DNA of 64,000 nucleotides from assembly GCA_013398175.1 (NCBI GenBank), contig VZRZ01006181.1:2379641-2443640 (forward strand), written 5' to 3'. The notes under the pieces are model-generated. The model saw nothing but the letters and a program-made list of their open reading frames with translations, was not told the DNA's origin and did no database searches. The position numbers were made by a program, and so were the translations under genes. This stretch comes from Climacteris rufus (lineage: Eukaryota; Chordata; Aves; Passeriformes; Climacteridae). This document shows positions 14,085 through 25,400 of this stretch, one piece after another. The stretch's first letter is position 1. Each line of letters starts with the position of its first letter.

Positions 14085-14415
14085 CCCCTCTCCAATGTTG
14101 CTTCACCACTCTCATAGTGAAGAATTTCTTCATTATATTCAACTCAAGTCTACCCTATTTCAGTTTAACACCATTACCCCTTGTTGTATCACTACATGCT
14201 TTTATAAAATGTCCTTCTCCAGCTCTTCTCAGCCCCTTTTAGGTACTGGAAGGCCTCAGTGAGGTCTCCTCAGTCCTTCTCTTCTGAGGGCTGATCAACT
14301 CCAACTCTCTCAGCCTATCTTTGTAGGAGAGGTGCTCCAGCCCTCTGAGCTAATTCATGGCCCTTCTCTGGACTCACTGCAGCAGGTCCATGCCATTTTT
14401 ATGCTGAGGGCCCAC
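14085..14415 (-). mobile_element. CR1 LINE fragment, 3' untranslated part, reverse orientation
   Basis: The + strand reads as the reverse complement of the CR1 3' region: a segment resembling ttcagtttaacaccattacc, a block naming a tight AGGTGCTCCAGCCCTCTGA core, and a TTCTCTGGACTCACTGCAGCAG-like segment. These follow each other in the order known for avian CR1 copies. The copy lacks the 8-bp tail repeats at its left end and any reverse-transcriptase coding, so it is a truncated, inactive fragment in the last LSAMP intron. Edges are approximate. Confidence 0.8.
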
Positions 14416-14559
14416 TGTAAGAATAGTAAGTGGAACAAGTAGAATGAGTTAGAAGCTTCACCACCACCCTCTGCAACCTCGGTTTCTGCCATAGTGGATA
14501 GATGTGCTGCTTTTTATGGTCAGATGTGCCTTCCAAAGAGGTTTTGCCAAGGATGCAGA

Positions 14560-14880
14560 TGCACGGTGGTTGTGGAGAGATGCAGGGGACCAGATTCCGT
14601 GCCACATCCGTGTGACCATGCGTGGCTGGCTCGGGCAGCAGTGGCTCGGAGCACGCAGAGCCGGCATGGTCCCGGGAGGGTGTGAAGAGCCGCCTGGCCC
14701 CGGGTGTTATTCCCGGAGTTCCCCGTGCCGTTCCCAGCCCGGGGACTGCCTGGATGGCGAGACGGGATTCCGGGATTTGGTGTCCTTCGGCTGCCACCTG
14801 GCGGGGAAGGAGCGGCGTTCCTCCGGCGGGGAGAGCGGGACGGGGGACCCGCAGCCAAGGGAGGCCTTGCGAGCGCCCAG
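14560..14880. promoter_or_regulatory. CpG-rich block in the last LSAMP intron
   Basis: This stretch is much richer in G+C and in CG dinucleotides than its surroundings and directly follows the CR1 fragment. Several frames are open because of the composition, but none of the translations resembles a known protein. It carries a CTCF-like motif on the - strand at 14792-14804 (reads CCGCCAGGTGGCA). It could be an intragenic CpG island, an alternative promoter or an insulator; the sequence alone does not choose between them. Confidence 0.5.
14792..14804 (-). promoter_or_regulatory. CTCF-like motif
   Basis: The reverse complement reads CCGCCAGGTGGCA. This matches the CTCF core CCASYAGRKGGC at all but the third position, where G is a common variant. 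Occupancy is inferred only. Confidence 0.45.
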
Positions 14881-16346
14881 CCCTGCATGGTGCCACACCT
14901 TCACCTGCCGCTGCTCCTGCCCTTTGGCCTACCTGCCTGGTGGTGTCTGAGCTTCACCGGGCACCACATCTGTACCTAAACAGCTCTGCGGGAGCCCCAC
15001 TTTTCCCCCTGCAGTTCTGACCCCGGGCTGGTACTGGCTGCCTGCCTGCCTCCGCAATCCTGGCTTCCCATAAGCACCATCTCTCCCCTGCTCCTGTCGC
15101 CCCCCATCGCTGCTTTCCTGTGCCTAATCAGGGCCTAATTTCCTCTCTTTACTTCCCCTTTTCCCAGGATCTGTTCTCATTACTTACCTAAACTTCATGC
15201 TTACATAAAGTCCTACAGTTCCCCATCCTCACCCTTGCTGACATCTCCTCCTCTTGCCATCTTCCATGTCCTGAGCTGAGCATTCTTATTTTGCAGTTTC
15301 AATTGACAGTCTTCCCTGGTATCATTTCCTGTGCTGTGGCCCAGCATTGGTGCAAGTGCAAGGCTCGCCCTATCACCTCAGTCCACATTATCCCCTTATA
15401 TCTCTCATCACAGCAGCCTTTTCCTGTGCCTCTGCCCAGATGCTCTTCTTTATTTATCACCTTCCCAACCCCGAGTGGGCCCTGTAGGTTCCAAGAGGCC
15501 AACACTAGCCATGAGGTAGGGCCTGCGCAGGGATAGCCTTCCGACCTTGGATGCTGCTGCTAAGGCTGTGTGTGTTGCAAGTTTTCTTGACATAAAAAGC
15601 TCCTCTTTCCTTTTCCTAGTAAGATCTGAACACACCCCAGCTAATTCTTCCCACAGTAAGCAGTTTCCTTAGCCTGGCTCTCCTGTGGCCAGCAGAGGAG
15701 GCTGCAGAGCAAGGAGTGGCTGAGACAGTTTTAATCGAGCCAGTATTAATCTGGCCAATTCAGGTACCAATTAGTAGTGGGTGGTGTGCCAGGCCACCTC
15801 TTAATGCCAAGGTCCTAAAGTCACAAGAGAACAGACCACCCAAATTTCGTGTGGGGCCATAATATTGCTGGCAGCTGACTGCTGCTGTGCTCCTTAAAGA
15901 ACTGGGGATGGCTGTGGATATGGAAGTCTTCAATTAGTCCAGAAGTGACCAGACAAATTCATGGAAGAAGAAATTAATCTGCCAAGTGGTGCAGCTTCTG
16001 CTGGCTCATAATGACTCTGAAGCACCTGAGGCAGGCCAGTATGATGCCATGCTGACCATATGCTCCTGGCTGGCCCCCGGGTCCCCAGCATCCACAGGGG
16101 ACAGGACTGAAAGTTAGACAAGACCCTTGGACTGACCCAGCAAAGACCTTTTCTTGTGGTGTGTTCCTCAGCCTGCTTTTGAAGATGAGAGCAGCTCCAG
16201 ACTTTGCAATCTGGCTGTGGTTTGCTGTGAATGTAAGCAGTACCCTGCTTCTCCCGTCTCCTCTGCCATCTTATCCAAGTCTGCCATCCTTCTTACTATG
16301 TCTTTTCCCACACTCTTCACAGGAGTAGGAGCAGTTCTTGAGGCTT

Positions 16347-16382
16347 CACACACACACATACACACACACACACACATACACA
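16347..16382. repeat. (CA)n microsatellite
   Basis: A CA run interrupted by CATA units. It is probably length-polymorphic and lies within intronic sequence. Confidence 0.9.
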
Positions 16383-17402
16383 GAGACACCCACACAAATG
16401 CATTACAGCTATACCATGCAAAGTGTGGTACAGTAGCATACATAGCCACATCCTCTCTAGTGAAACCTGGGTTAGCCTGGCTTACAGCCTTGGAAGGGTT
16501 TGCTTGCAGGAAGGTTAGGCACTAGGTGAAATCGCTGACATCCCAAACTTAAGGGCCTTGCTATCCCTTCTTCATCCTCACTCAGAAGTATGTAGAAGTT
16601 CTCCCTGAAGGAAAAGACTCCTGAAGCCTCTCTGTGCAAGGCTGGTATACCAGGCTGTTAGACACAGGGAGGTGGCCAAGAGCAGTGAGGTCACAGTGGC
16701 ACAGCTCTGTTTTTTCCATGGCTAAATTTAAGGATGCAGCTAGAGTTACCCTGTCTCGGGGAGAGGGGCTGCTCAGGGTCCACTTCAGCCCTGTGAGAGC
16801 TGCAGCTCTCTAAATCTCGGCCACAGGTAGCTTGTGGCATGACACCATCACCCAGGGTGAATGTGTGGCACAAGTAAACCCTTGGAAACACAGGATGGAT
16901 TGTCCCACGAGGCTGTTGCAGCACAATCAGGCACCATGGCAGGGCTCCACCTGCCTCTGCACCAGATATCTAAATGTCTCACACTTGGAGCAAGGAAGAG
17001 TAGTGCAGTTGTTTTGCCCTTGCCAATTTGCAGTCTGTTCCTTCTTGATTTGCTTAATGGGATCTGACTCGGCCAGCATTTAAGGTCTGGGGTCCCTTAG
17101 GGGTTTATCTGTGAAATGCATCCAGATAGTCATCAGAAACCAAATTTCCTCCCCTGTCTGTGGTGGTAGAAAATCCCCTTCAAAGCTGTTGGTAGGGCTG
17201 CCCGGGGGTAGGGGGAAAAATGAATAGCCCGCCATATTACAGCAAATTCCCAGAGCACAGGCTCAAGATTACCGAAGCGGGAGGCTGCAGGGACAGCCTC
17301 GAGGCCCCGGTGCAGGGGGAGAGGGAGATGGCGAGAGCAGCCGGGTCTCCGCACGGGGGCTTTTCGGGGCTCCCCGCCGGGCGGGGCGGCTCCGGGCGGC
17401 GG

Positions 17403-17417
17403 CCGCCAGAGGGCGCC
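17403..17417 (+). promoter_or_regulatory. Strong CTCF-like motif
   Basis: The sequence CCGCCAGAGGGCGCC matches the CTCF core and its downstream RS extension, with only the third position variant. It is 16 bases from the gap edge. Its orientation is opposite to the motif at 14792-14804, so the pair diverges. Confidence 0.55.
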
Positions 17418-17433
17418 GGAGACCGCGGGCACG

Positions 17434-17554
17434 NNNNNNNNNNNNNNNNNNNNNNNNNNNNNNNNNNNNNNNNNNNNNNNNNNNNNNNNNNNNNNNNNNN
17501 NNNNNNNNNNNNNNNNNNNNNNNNNNNNNNNNNNNNNNNNNNNNNNNNNNNNNN
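17434..17554. other. Assembly gap (121 N)
   Basis: A run of unknown bases in the middle of the CpG-rich block. Such gaps commonly fall in very GC-rich DNA. ORFs running through it are artefacts. Confidence 1.
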
Positions 17555-17699
17555 GGAGCCGTGCCCACACGTGCCTGTGCAGGTGTGCGGGGTGGGCAGG
17601 GGATGGTGCAGGTGAGGGTGTGTGGGTGTTCGGCCGCTGTCGGGGCTGGCGAGCTCCCCCCGGTGTGGGTGTGTCTGTGCCCACAGAGGCAGCTGCTCA

Positions 17700-17715
17700 C
17701 GCACACACACACACG
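17700..17715. repeat. Short (CA)n run
   Basis: A GCACACAC run sits on the right shoulder of the CpG-rich block. It is a minor simple repeat. Confidence 0.75.
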
Positions 17716-19497
17716 GAGAAGTCATCATGCAAACGTAGTCTGGGCACAGCCTGAGGTGTGGCTGAGAGGGAAGGCTGAAAAGGATAGAGTGAATTGAAAG
17801 CGGGTGCTATTTCCTGCACAAAATCTCGCTCAAAGACAAATATTTTGGTTTTGTTTATTTTTTTTTCTCTAGCATTTTCACTTTCTTTTTACAACTGAGT
17901 AGTTTCTGTCCCTCAAAAGCCTTTGAGAATTTTGTGATCAAACTGTAACCTTCCTACATTTTTACAGTACTTGTGTCAGTAGATGTAGCATCCATGGTGT
18001 GTGCTTTAGCTAGCTCTACTGTAAAACTCGGAGATTTCATGTGGCCCCCAGGGTTATATGCAGGGACCATGCTGGCTCCCAGTCCTCACAGTCAGCCTAG
18101 CAGACTGCCCAACAGCTGCACAGCCCTGGTGCAAACAGCTCCTGCTGTTAGCCTGTGGTGTGGCACAGAAGGTGATCAGGACTGCACGTGGAGAGCAGTC
18201 AGCCCCACCACCTCCCTGCAACACACAGGGACCCCAGCCGGGAAACATGAGAACATGTAACACATCATCTGTCTTACATATGTGGAGATGGGAGTTTTGG
18301 CTTGTCAGATGCCCTCAAACCTAGGCACACAAGCTCAAACAGAACAGAAGCTGGTGTGACCCTCTCCCAAGTCCTTCATCAGACCATGTGTCTTTCTGTG
18401 TCCTCTCCTATACCTAGGCATTGCAGAAGCTCATCTCTTCGCCATACCACACTACACCACGCCGTGCCTCTATCCCCAGGCCCCACTAAGCTCACACACT
18501 CTGAGCCACACAGTTTCATGTTTTAAGGCAACACTACCCAGCTAAGGCCAAGCATCCGCTTGCCTCTGCTGTGCTGGGTGTGCACTGCATGCCACCGTTG
18601 GTGCTTATGCCTTTGCTCTGGTTGCATGGGTCCCCTAGAAAAGTGGCAAAGAGGGGGATGATTGCCCCGTGTGTATGTGTTATGTACATGTCCATGTATG
18701 TGTTAAGTAGTATTTAAGCCTGGTGCGTTCTTGTTTATTTGCTGGGCCAGAGGTGTCATATTTTGAGACTTCTTCACTGTCAGTAAAGGATACAAATGGT
18801 CCCAAAGAGCCTCCCCACAATCATTTGACTGTGAGAGATGCTTTCTCTGAAACAGAAATCAGATAAGGGTAGTAGCTGAACTTAAACTTGTTCCTCAGGT
18901 CACAGAGGGAAATAAAAGGAGTAAAAAGCCAGTGTTACAGGATTTATGTGACAAGCCACAAAAGACACGCAAGGACTAGCTGGAAAAACGAACCATACAT
19001 AGAATATAAATTTTCCACACAATTCAGCACATACTTACTTAATAATGACAGAATAGAACTGGGGCACAAATAGCTACTCCCATAAGTGATCAGCGACATT
19101 AGGAAGAAATCAGACAAATGTGAGTGCGACAGAATTTCAGGGGCTCTGGAGACATCCTTCTTGGATTTGCTACGTTTTAGTCGTCAGCTCGAGTCTCATA
19201 GTGACCATGCTGCTGAGCAAGCCTGTGGCATACATGCACCACCCAGTCAAAGTGGGGATCTTCACCTGGTAAACTCTGCAGGTTGTGAGGGAGCAGTTGC
19301 ACTTCAATCTCACAGAGTTCTCCTCTTATCAGGAGATAAGAGGGCCTTTTGTTTTTTAGCTCCCCTCTGCCATCAGAAATAGCTTCTCTTGGTAGTAAGC
19401 ATGACATTTTTCTTCCACAGCAGGATCAATTCCAACATGTAAACCTATCTCCATCTCTGCACTTCAGCATCTTCCTGCACAGTTTCTGTGTAAAATA

Positions 19498-19585
19498 TTG
19501 CATGTACACGCACACATATGTGTATGTGTACACATCTATGTGTACATGTCCATACAGAAGTACTTGTATGTGCACACATACATGG
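19498..19585. repeat. Alternating purine-pyrimidine TG/CA/TA tract
   Basis: About 85 bases alternate largely between purine and pyrimidine (CACGCACACATATGTGTATGT and similar). The composition favours Z-DNA or cruciform forms and lies 1 kb upstream of the LSAMP terminal exon. Confidence 0.7.
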
Positions 19586-20600
19586 TAGGCATGCATTTAC
19601 AGAACCACAGCCATGTACACCTCCCTGCCCAGTTATAAAGCAAAGGCTGCCAAGGCTTGGTATTGCAGGGTGAATTTAAAACAGCAACACTGCCGTTAAA
19701 GCCATCCAGGAAAGGGAACCCATAAATGAGACGATGAATGAGAAGATGTCAGGAGTGTTAGCGCTCAATATTCCTGGAGCAAGGCTGCGTTATTTGTTGC
19801 TGCAGCAGCACGCTCCTCCCTGCCCCTTCTGACGGAGCCTGTGGATGCACATGCACACACATGCAACTTCATTTCCCACCCTTATGAGAAATCAACCTCC
19901 CTGGCATACCCTGCACCCTCAGCCCATAGGTGTCATGCCACAGGGCTCTAAGTGCGACAGCAAAGCCTTCCTCCAGCCCGATTCAGAAACAAATAATTAT
20001 GGTGCAGCCTCTAGCAGGGAGGGGAGGTGGCTGCTGGTGGGGCCCATGTTTTATTGATCAGACCACAGTGATGAATCAGCTCCTGTGGAGCTGGTGTCTG
20101 CCTGCAGACAGGCACTGGCCATTGTGCAGAATTACAACAAGTCCTGGCATCTCAGGGCCATCACTGGGACGGTGGCGGAGAAGGCAGGTGAGGGGTTGGT
20201 GACCAGGGGCTGCATCTGCAAAGGTGTGGACCATACCACCGTGCTGGAAGGCCAGCAGCTCCCAGCTGGAGGCACAGCGAGGGATGGGATGTGGTCAGCA
20301 GCCAGGTTTGAGCCTTTCCACTTGCTGCAGGAGCTGTTTCTCCAGCCTGAGTGTTTAGGGAGAGCTGCATACTGTTGGAGTGGGGCAGAGGGAAGGAGGA
20401 TGCTGACGAGCTGGCTGGCTGCAGCCTACAGCTGGGCTGGAGGGAGGCTCACCGGGGTGGGAAGGCAGCTGTGCCCAGCAGCCCAAAGCCAGCACTGCAG
20501 GAGCAGCCCAGGACCAAGGTGCTGTGTTCCTGTGTCACCCCCGTCTCACCCAGCCATGTGTAATCTTGTCTTCTTTTCTCTTCCTTCTCGCACCCTGCAG

Positions 20601-20698
20601 GACCCGGCACAGGGAGAGTAGACAACGGCTCCATGAGTTTGGCCGTCCCACTGTGGCTTCTGGCAGCGTCCCTGCTCTGCCTACTCAGCAAATGTTAA
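20601..20698 (+). CDS. LSAMP: LSAMP terminal coding exon: GPI-anchor signal and stop
   Basis: LSAMP is a neuronal GPI-anchored adhesion protein of the IgLON family, acting at the cell surface in axon guidance and synapse formation. This exon follows a long pyrimidine tract and CCCTGCAG. It enters in phase 1 (first two bases GA complete a codon) and encodes 31 residues before TAA at 20696-20698. It opens PGTGRVDNGS and ends LLSKC. The segment SLAVPLWLLAASLLCLLSKC is the hallmark hydrophobic LSAMP tail. In the family the GPI anchor is attached to the Asn before GS, with the last 23 residues removed; the same Asn-Gly-Ser is present here, leaving exactly 23 residues. The Ig domains are encoded by upstream exons outside the window. 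If the 4807 microexon is skipped, the junction codon is expected to be Arg; if it is included, Gly. Identity is very secure. Confidence 0.97.
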
Positions 20699-20785
20699 TA
20701 CAAATCAGAATTAAAAATAATAATATTAATAATAATTAAAAAAACAACACGACAACAACAACAACAACACACAAAACAAAACGCG
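20699..20785 (+). repeat. LSAMP: AATAAT / ACAAC low-complexity start of the LSAMP 3' UTR
   Basis: The first 85 bases of the UTR consist of AATAAT-like and (ACA)n/CAACAA units. AATAAT and similar variants could act as weak poly(A) signals giving a very short UTR, but there is no clear downstream G/U element. A purine-rich stretch with a run of eight G follows at 20800-20850. Confidence 0.6.
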
Positions 20786-21271
20786 TTATACAGGAGACAG
20801 AGCGAAGAGAGGGGAGAGAGAAAAAAGAGGGGGGGGAGAGGGAGAGACGACTGTTTCTTTCACAACTTTTGTGTGTTCAGGAGCGAAGAGGGGGGAGAGG
20901 AAAAATTACAGCAAAGGAGACTCAGCAACATTTAATCCAAAACCTGAAAAGCCGGCTGTCAAGGCATCGACTGCCTAGGAGGCAACACAAAGCGAGGGAG
21001 AGAATGGGGCACCAGCAAGGATCGTGTCACCAGAGGATGCTGCAATGTAAACAATCCAACAAAACCTGCAAAGCCAATCAAACAGAAGATCCCTTTTCTT
21101 TTCTCTCCTCCTTCCTCTTTTCCACACTCCCTCACCTTCCTACCTTCCTCCTCTTTCTTTCTTTTGCAGAAAGAGGTCTTTGCTTCGGTGTCTATAGCCA
21201 TTTAACTTTTTGGATGCCCTGGGTCATTTTTGTGAGCCAATGCTCAGCCAGTTCATACTTTTAAAAACAAA

Positions 21272-21274
<3 letters not shown>

Positions 21275-21316
<42 letters not shown>

Positions 21317-21338
21317 AAAGAAAAAAAAGAAAAAAAAA
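21275..21338 (+). repeat. A-rich tract in the LSAMP 3' UTR
   Basis: Forty consecutive A residues (21275-21314) followed by GAAAAG-type interruptions. In the mRNA this internal A tract would prime oligo-dT and can give false 3' ends at about 580 bases after the stop codon. Confidence 0.9.
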
Positions 21339-22350
21339 GCCACAAACCAGAGCAAGTCACCTGAAGCTCTCTGCACACTGGTGTCCTGTGAAGAACCCCT
21401 TCCTCTCTTCACTTCACCCTGATCTCATATGCACCCCTTGCTAAACATCTACTTTCCTATTCCCTTCTTCATGCAACATCACCCTTCCTGGCCTGAACTA
21501 AAGCAGTGTTACCACTACTGGAAGCCTACTTTTCTTTGGTTTTTTTCCAATCCTCTTCCTACCCCCACCTCAATTCATCCAGGTGTCTTTCTCTTTCTCC
21601 TGTGTATGCCTGTGTGTGTGCGTGCATGCATGTGTGGCTCTTGCTCTGTCTTCACTCTTTCTCTCTTTCTCTTGCTCTCTCTAAGCATGCAAAATGAACA
21701 GTCCATATGTACATATGCTCATCCTGGTGTAGATAATGTCCTGCCTTGTAAGTGTGAGACAAGATGCAGAGAGATCACTCGGGCAGAGAAGAGGGGTGAG
21801 GAGAGAGGGGCAGCTGCAACACAGGTTCCCATGGTGTCCCCTCTCCCCTGTCCTCGCTGGCTTTTTGACTTCTGGCCACCTTGCTTGCAAGAGTCAGTCT
21901 GCATCCTTGTCTAGGCTTTTTTTCTCTCCCACCTTCAACCTGTCTGGCTCTCAGCCTCCAAGTACCAACACAGCAGCCCGTGCTACGCATGAGTGCCCGC
22001 ACACACATGGGGGTGTGCACTCATGTGCAACTGTCCAAGCAAGCAGAAGAAACCACAACTGGCCTACAACACTATGGACTGAGGAGTGGGGCCACCGTTC
22101 CTCCTGGGGATGGGAGGCTGGGCCGGTGGGATGTGAGTGGTGAGACCTTGGACGCCACCAAGCAGCCATTCCTTTTAGGTATAGTGTGTGCGTAGGAACG
22201 ACACCTCAACATGAAAACCACAATCTGGTCATTCCTAACCACTTTGGTAGTCATGCAAAAATAGAGTCAATACTCTTTTTTGTTGCTTTGTTGTTTTTGT
22301 TCTTACTGTCCTCCCTGGTATAAAAGGAAGTGTAGGCTGTGTCAGGATGA

Positions 22351-22378
22351 GTGTGTGTGTGTGTGCATGTGTGTGTGC
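22351..22378. repeat. (GT)n microsatellite
   Basis: A GT run with one GCAT interruption inside the predicted LSAMP 3' UTR. In RNA, (UG)n tracts are bound by CELF and TDP-43 type proteins. Confidence 0.85.
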
Positions 22379-22467
22379 TGTACACCACTGCTATTACAAG
22401 ACTCACTGCAAATTCCACATTTGAAAGACGTTGGGTCAGGAAATATCCAGGACCTGTGAATGTAAGA

Positions 22468-22473
22468 AATAAA
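22468..22473 (+). terminator. LSAMP: Possible proximal poly(A) signal of LSAMP
   Basis: A canonical AATAAA about 1.77 kb after the stop codon. The downstream sequence is not strongly G/U-rich, so it is a weaker candidate than 28016. Confidence 0.3.
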
Positions 22474-25400
22474 ACAAATGTCAGGTCCAAAATCCCAGGC
22501 TTATAAAGAAGGAGCTTAAAATGGTCCAGCAAAGAAGTGGGCAGCACAATTTCCCTTGCTCTTCTATTTTCTTATCTCCAGGGTGCTGGTCTTGCTGTTG
22601 CTTGCCGTCACACTTCTCAGGGCAGAATCACATGCTGAAGTGCCAACAGGAGATGCTTTACTGGCTCCCAGATGAGGAGGTGAGAAAAGGCTGTGAGAAA
22701 TAGGATTGAGAAAATGCTGGGTGGTGGCTGAAATTTGCCACAGCAGCACAAGGTCTGCTGCAGCAGCCAGAGCAAGCAGTGGCAGAGTGCAGGCCCACAG
22801 GGGCTGCAGTGCCTGTGTGTGGGCTGGGACAGTGGGGAGAAGACTCCTGTGTCCCCTGGCCAGTCACAAGCTGTAGTATCCACCAGCAGCAAAGATGATA
22901 AAATACAGGGTTTATCAGGTAGGTGCTTGCTTTTTTGGAGAGAGGGATGTGCAGGGGGGAACTTGAGTTAGCCCACACAAGTCGAGTGACCATGCCATGA
23001 CAGCACGGTGTTCTACAGGTGCTCCAAGCTTTCAAGCACCAGCCAGTTCACTTCTCTGTCTTTGCCCTGGGCACTGGGGTAGTGGCTGCACACTTGGCAG
23101 CCGTGCTTATGTGCTGTTGTAGGCAAGGAGGGAAAGCAGGTTGTCCTTGCCACCCTCCAGTGTGCAGGGAGGGATACCTGCTAGGAAGTAAAGCAGGATT
23201 GCTGCCTGTGAGCCATCCCCACCTTTGCATGCATGGGGCACAGTCCGATGAGGCTTCTCCGTGCACTCAGAGCGGTGCTTTCACTGCAGCACTGCCGGCA
23301 CTGCCTCCTCACTGCTGAGCTCAGCTGTTCCAGGAAGCAGCAGGCACATAATTAAACAGGCAGGCAAGGGCTTCTCACAGGCAGCCAGAAGAGCAAGGAA
23401 ATTTATTAAAGAGAGACATGAGAGGCTGAAGTTTGGGTATTGCAAGAGTTGCTGTAGAGCTGCTGTGAGATTGGATGGTGGTAATTTATGCTCCTCCAGA
23501 CCCCAAAGCCATACATGCAAGAAGGGAGAGCTGGGCAACTGGTACTTGAAATCCACCCAAGGCATCCAGGGATGGCTCCCTTCCTCCATGACAGGGCTGT
23601 CATTGATGGAACTTGGGCATCTCTTTGGAGACTTGTGTGTATCAGCCCAGGAAAAAAATGTCCTGTATCCTTCGGAGCACTCAGACATCCCAGTCCTTGT
23701 GCCTAATCTTCAGGAGGGTAACAAGTCCAGATTTTCTGCTGCAACAGGGCTCCTCTTTCCCCTGGTACAGCTATGAGCTGATCCTGGTCCCAGAAGCCAG
23801 GTCTGGGAGCTGCACCCTTTCCAGCATGCTGGCACAAGGGCAAACATGGCACTGCTCTTTCTTGGAGCTGTACCTATGCCTGGATTTATTGTTGCAGGCT
23901 TGTTGAAAAAGGTGGGCAGCCTGCAGTGTCTTGCTGTCACAGGCTGTTCCTAAGGGCTGAGTCAAGCCCAATTTAGGTTCTTTGATGTCAATCTGATTGC
24001 TATTGCAGTGTGTGTTCCATGTGTTCTCTGCATGCATTTTGTCACTGTGGGGTCACTCCCAGGCGCTGGGGTCACACACATCAGATCCCTAAGGTATGGT
24101 GGCGGTCACCAAGTCCTGGCACCTCGTTGTCTCACAGCTGTTTTGGTTTGAAGGAGTTTTGAGGGGATGTTTTTTATTTAGATGTCAAGGCACAGAGGTT
24201 TATGGTTTAAAGGAAGTATCTCACTAAAACTTTTTGAAGCCACCTGCCCATTAGCTGGAGGAAATGGCCGCAGCCCCACTGCTGGGATCTGGCCTTTCCT
24301 GCAGGCCCTGGGCAGATCTTTGCCTCTGTTGCATGACTGTAAGCAGGGTGAAAGCCAGTTTTTTGCAGCTCTCTCTGAAACAAGCCACCAACACCAAGTA
24401 TGCCTGTTGTCTGTAGCAGTGCTGGGAATCCCACTCCTGGCAATGTCTGTTCCTAGCAGGGCTGGGGGAGTCATCAGCAGGTTGGAGCTTGATTTACTCC
24501 AATCATCTAATCCTGTGAGCTGTAGTGTGCCTCACAGGATGCTGTAAAAATCCCCCCAGTTCTCCTGAACTCAAGCAGGGATCACTCAAAGCATCTGTCA
24601 AGAGGTGGGCCCAGATGAATATAGAAAAAATAGGCAAGGTCAAATGCTTTTTCCCATACTTTCTCTCCTCCACCCTCTGATGGAGATGTTGCAGAGGGTT
24701 TTCTCATGTCTTAGGCCCTTTTCTCTCAAACTGTTTATCCTCATCATCTCTTTGCCCCATTTACATTGCTGTCTTTCCCATCACCTCCCAAAAAGCTGTG
24801 CTCTTGCTTCCTGCTGCCTCTCAGCTGGTTGGATACCAGTGAAGATGGGAGTTTGGAATGGGACACCAGTTCCTTGAGCTTGTCAGTGTAATTGTGTTTG
24901 ATTGATTGATGGAGATTTAACATTTAGTGTTATAAAAAGAAATGAACAAAATGGAAAAAAAATTGTATTTCTTCTACTGGTTTGTAAATATTACAAGAGT
25001 TACATGAGATGTCTGGTAATGTCCAAGCAGAGGAACAAAAACTTAGATTTCATATATGGCCCCATAATTGCTAGCAGATTTCTAACCCTTTTCGGATGAC
25101 CGAGAGGAGGGGCGAAGGCAAGTCTTTCTGAGAGGAACTGGACAGGGGAAATGCAGCCACCCCGAGCCACATGAACACCATGCGTGATTGCAGCATGTTG
25201 CTTGGAGCGTGTGCCTGGTCAGATGGAAAACGAAGCAAACGCCTGTCTCTGAGCGGCTGGGAAGGGCGCCGTGGGATGCTCCAGCCGACACCTGTATCTT
25301 GGCAGTTGTGTTCATTTCTGTTGTTTGCAGCCCCGCAGCCTGTGGGCACGTTGCTCAGTGATGCACCCTCTCCTCCTGCCCCCTATTCACTCTCTTCACC

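Larger units (their letters stand above)
17210..17680. promoter_or_regulatory. CpG island broken by an assembly gap
   Basis: G+C and CG density rise sharply from about 17210, peak at 17340-17433, run into an N gap, and fall after about 17680. A YY1-like motif (CGCCATATT, near 17230-17238) and a strong CTCF-like motif (17403-17417) lie on the left flank. YY1 plus a CpG island is typical of vertebrate promoters, so an internal promoter or an unannotated transcript is possible. No TATA box or coding first exon was recognised. Part of the island is unsequenced. Confidence 0.5.
4843..20600 (+). other. LSAMP: Last LSAMP intron
   Basis: This 15.8-kb interval lies between the microexon donor and the terminal-exon acceptor. 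It holds no recognised coding exon. Contents are a CR1 fragment near 14085-14415, CpG-rich blocks near 14560-14880 and 17210-17680, a sequence gap, CA microsatellites, an alternating purine/pyrimidine stretch near 19500-19585, and AT-rich homeobox-motif-like DNA near 6000-6520. The interval ends in a long pyrimidine tract and CCCTGCAG at 20593-20600, a strong acceptor. Confidence 0.85.

Noticed and set aside
14504..14950. 148-codon open frame on the + strand in the CpG-rich block
   Set aside because: Several overlapping frames on both strands are equally open because of GC composition; no domain and no suitable splice sites.
17133..17728. Long open frames crossing the N gap on both strands
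   Set aside because: They are held open by unknown bases and GC-rich sequence.
21210..21422. Lysine-run or phenylalanine-run peptides
   Set aside because: They are translations of the genomic A tract in the LSAMP 3' UTR.
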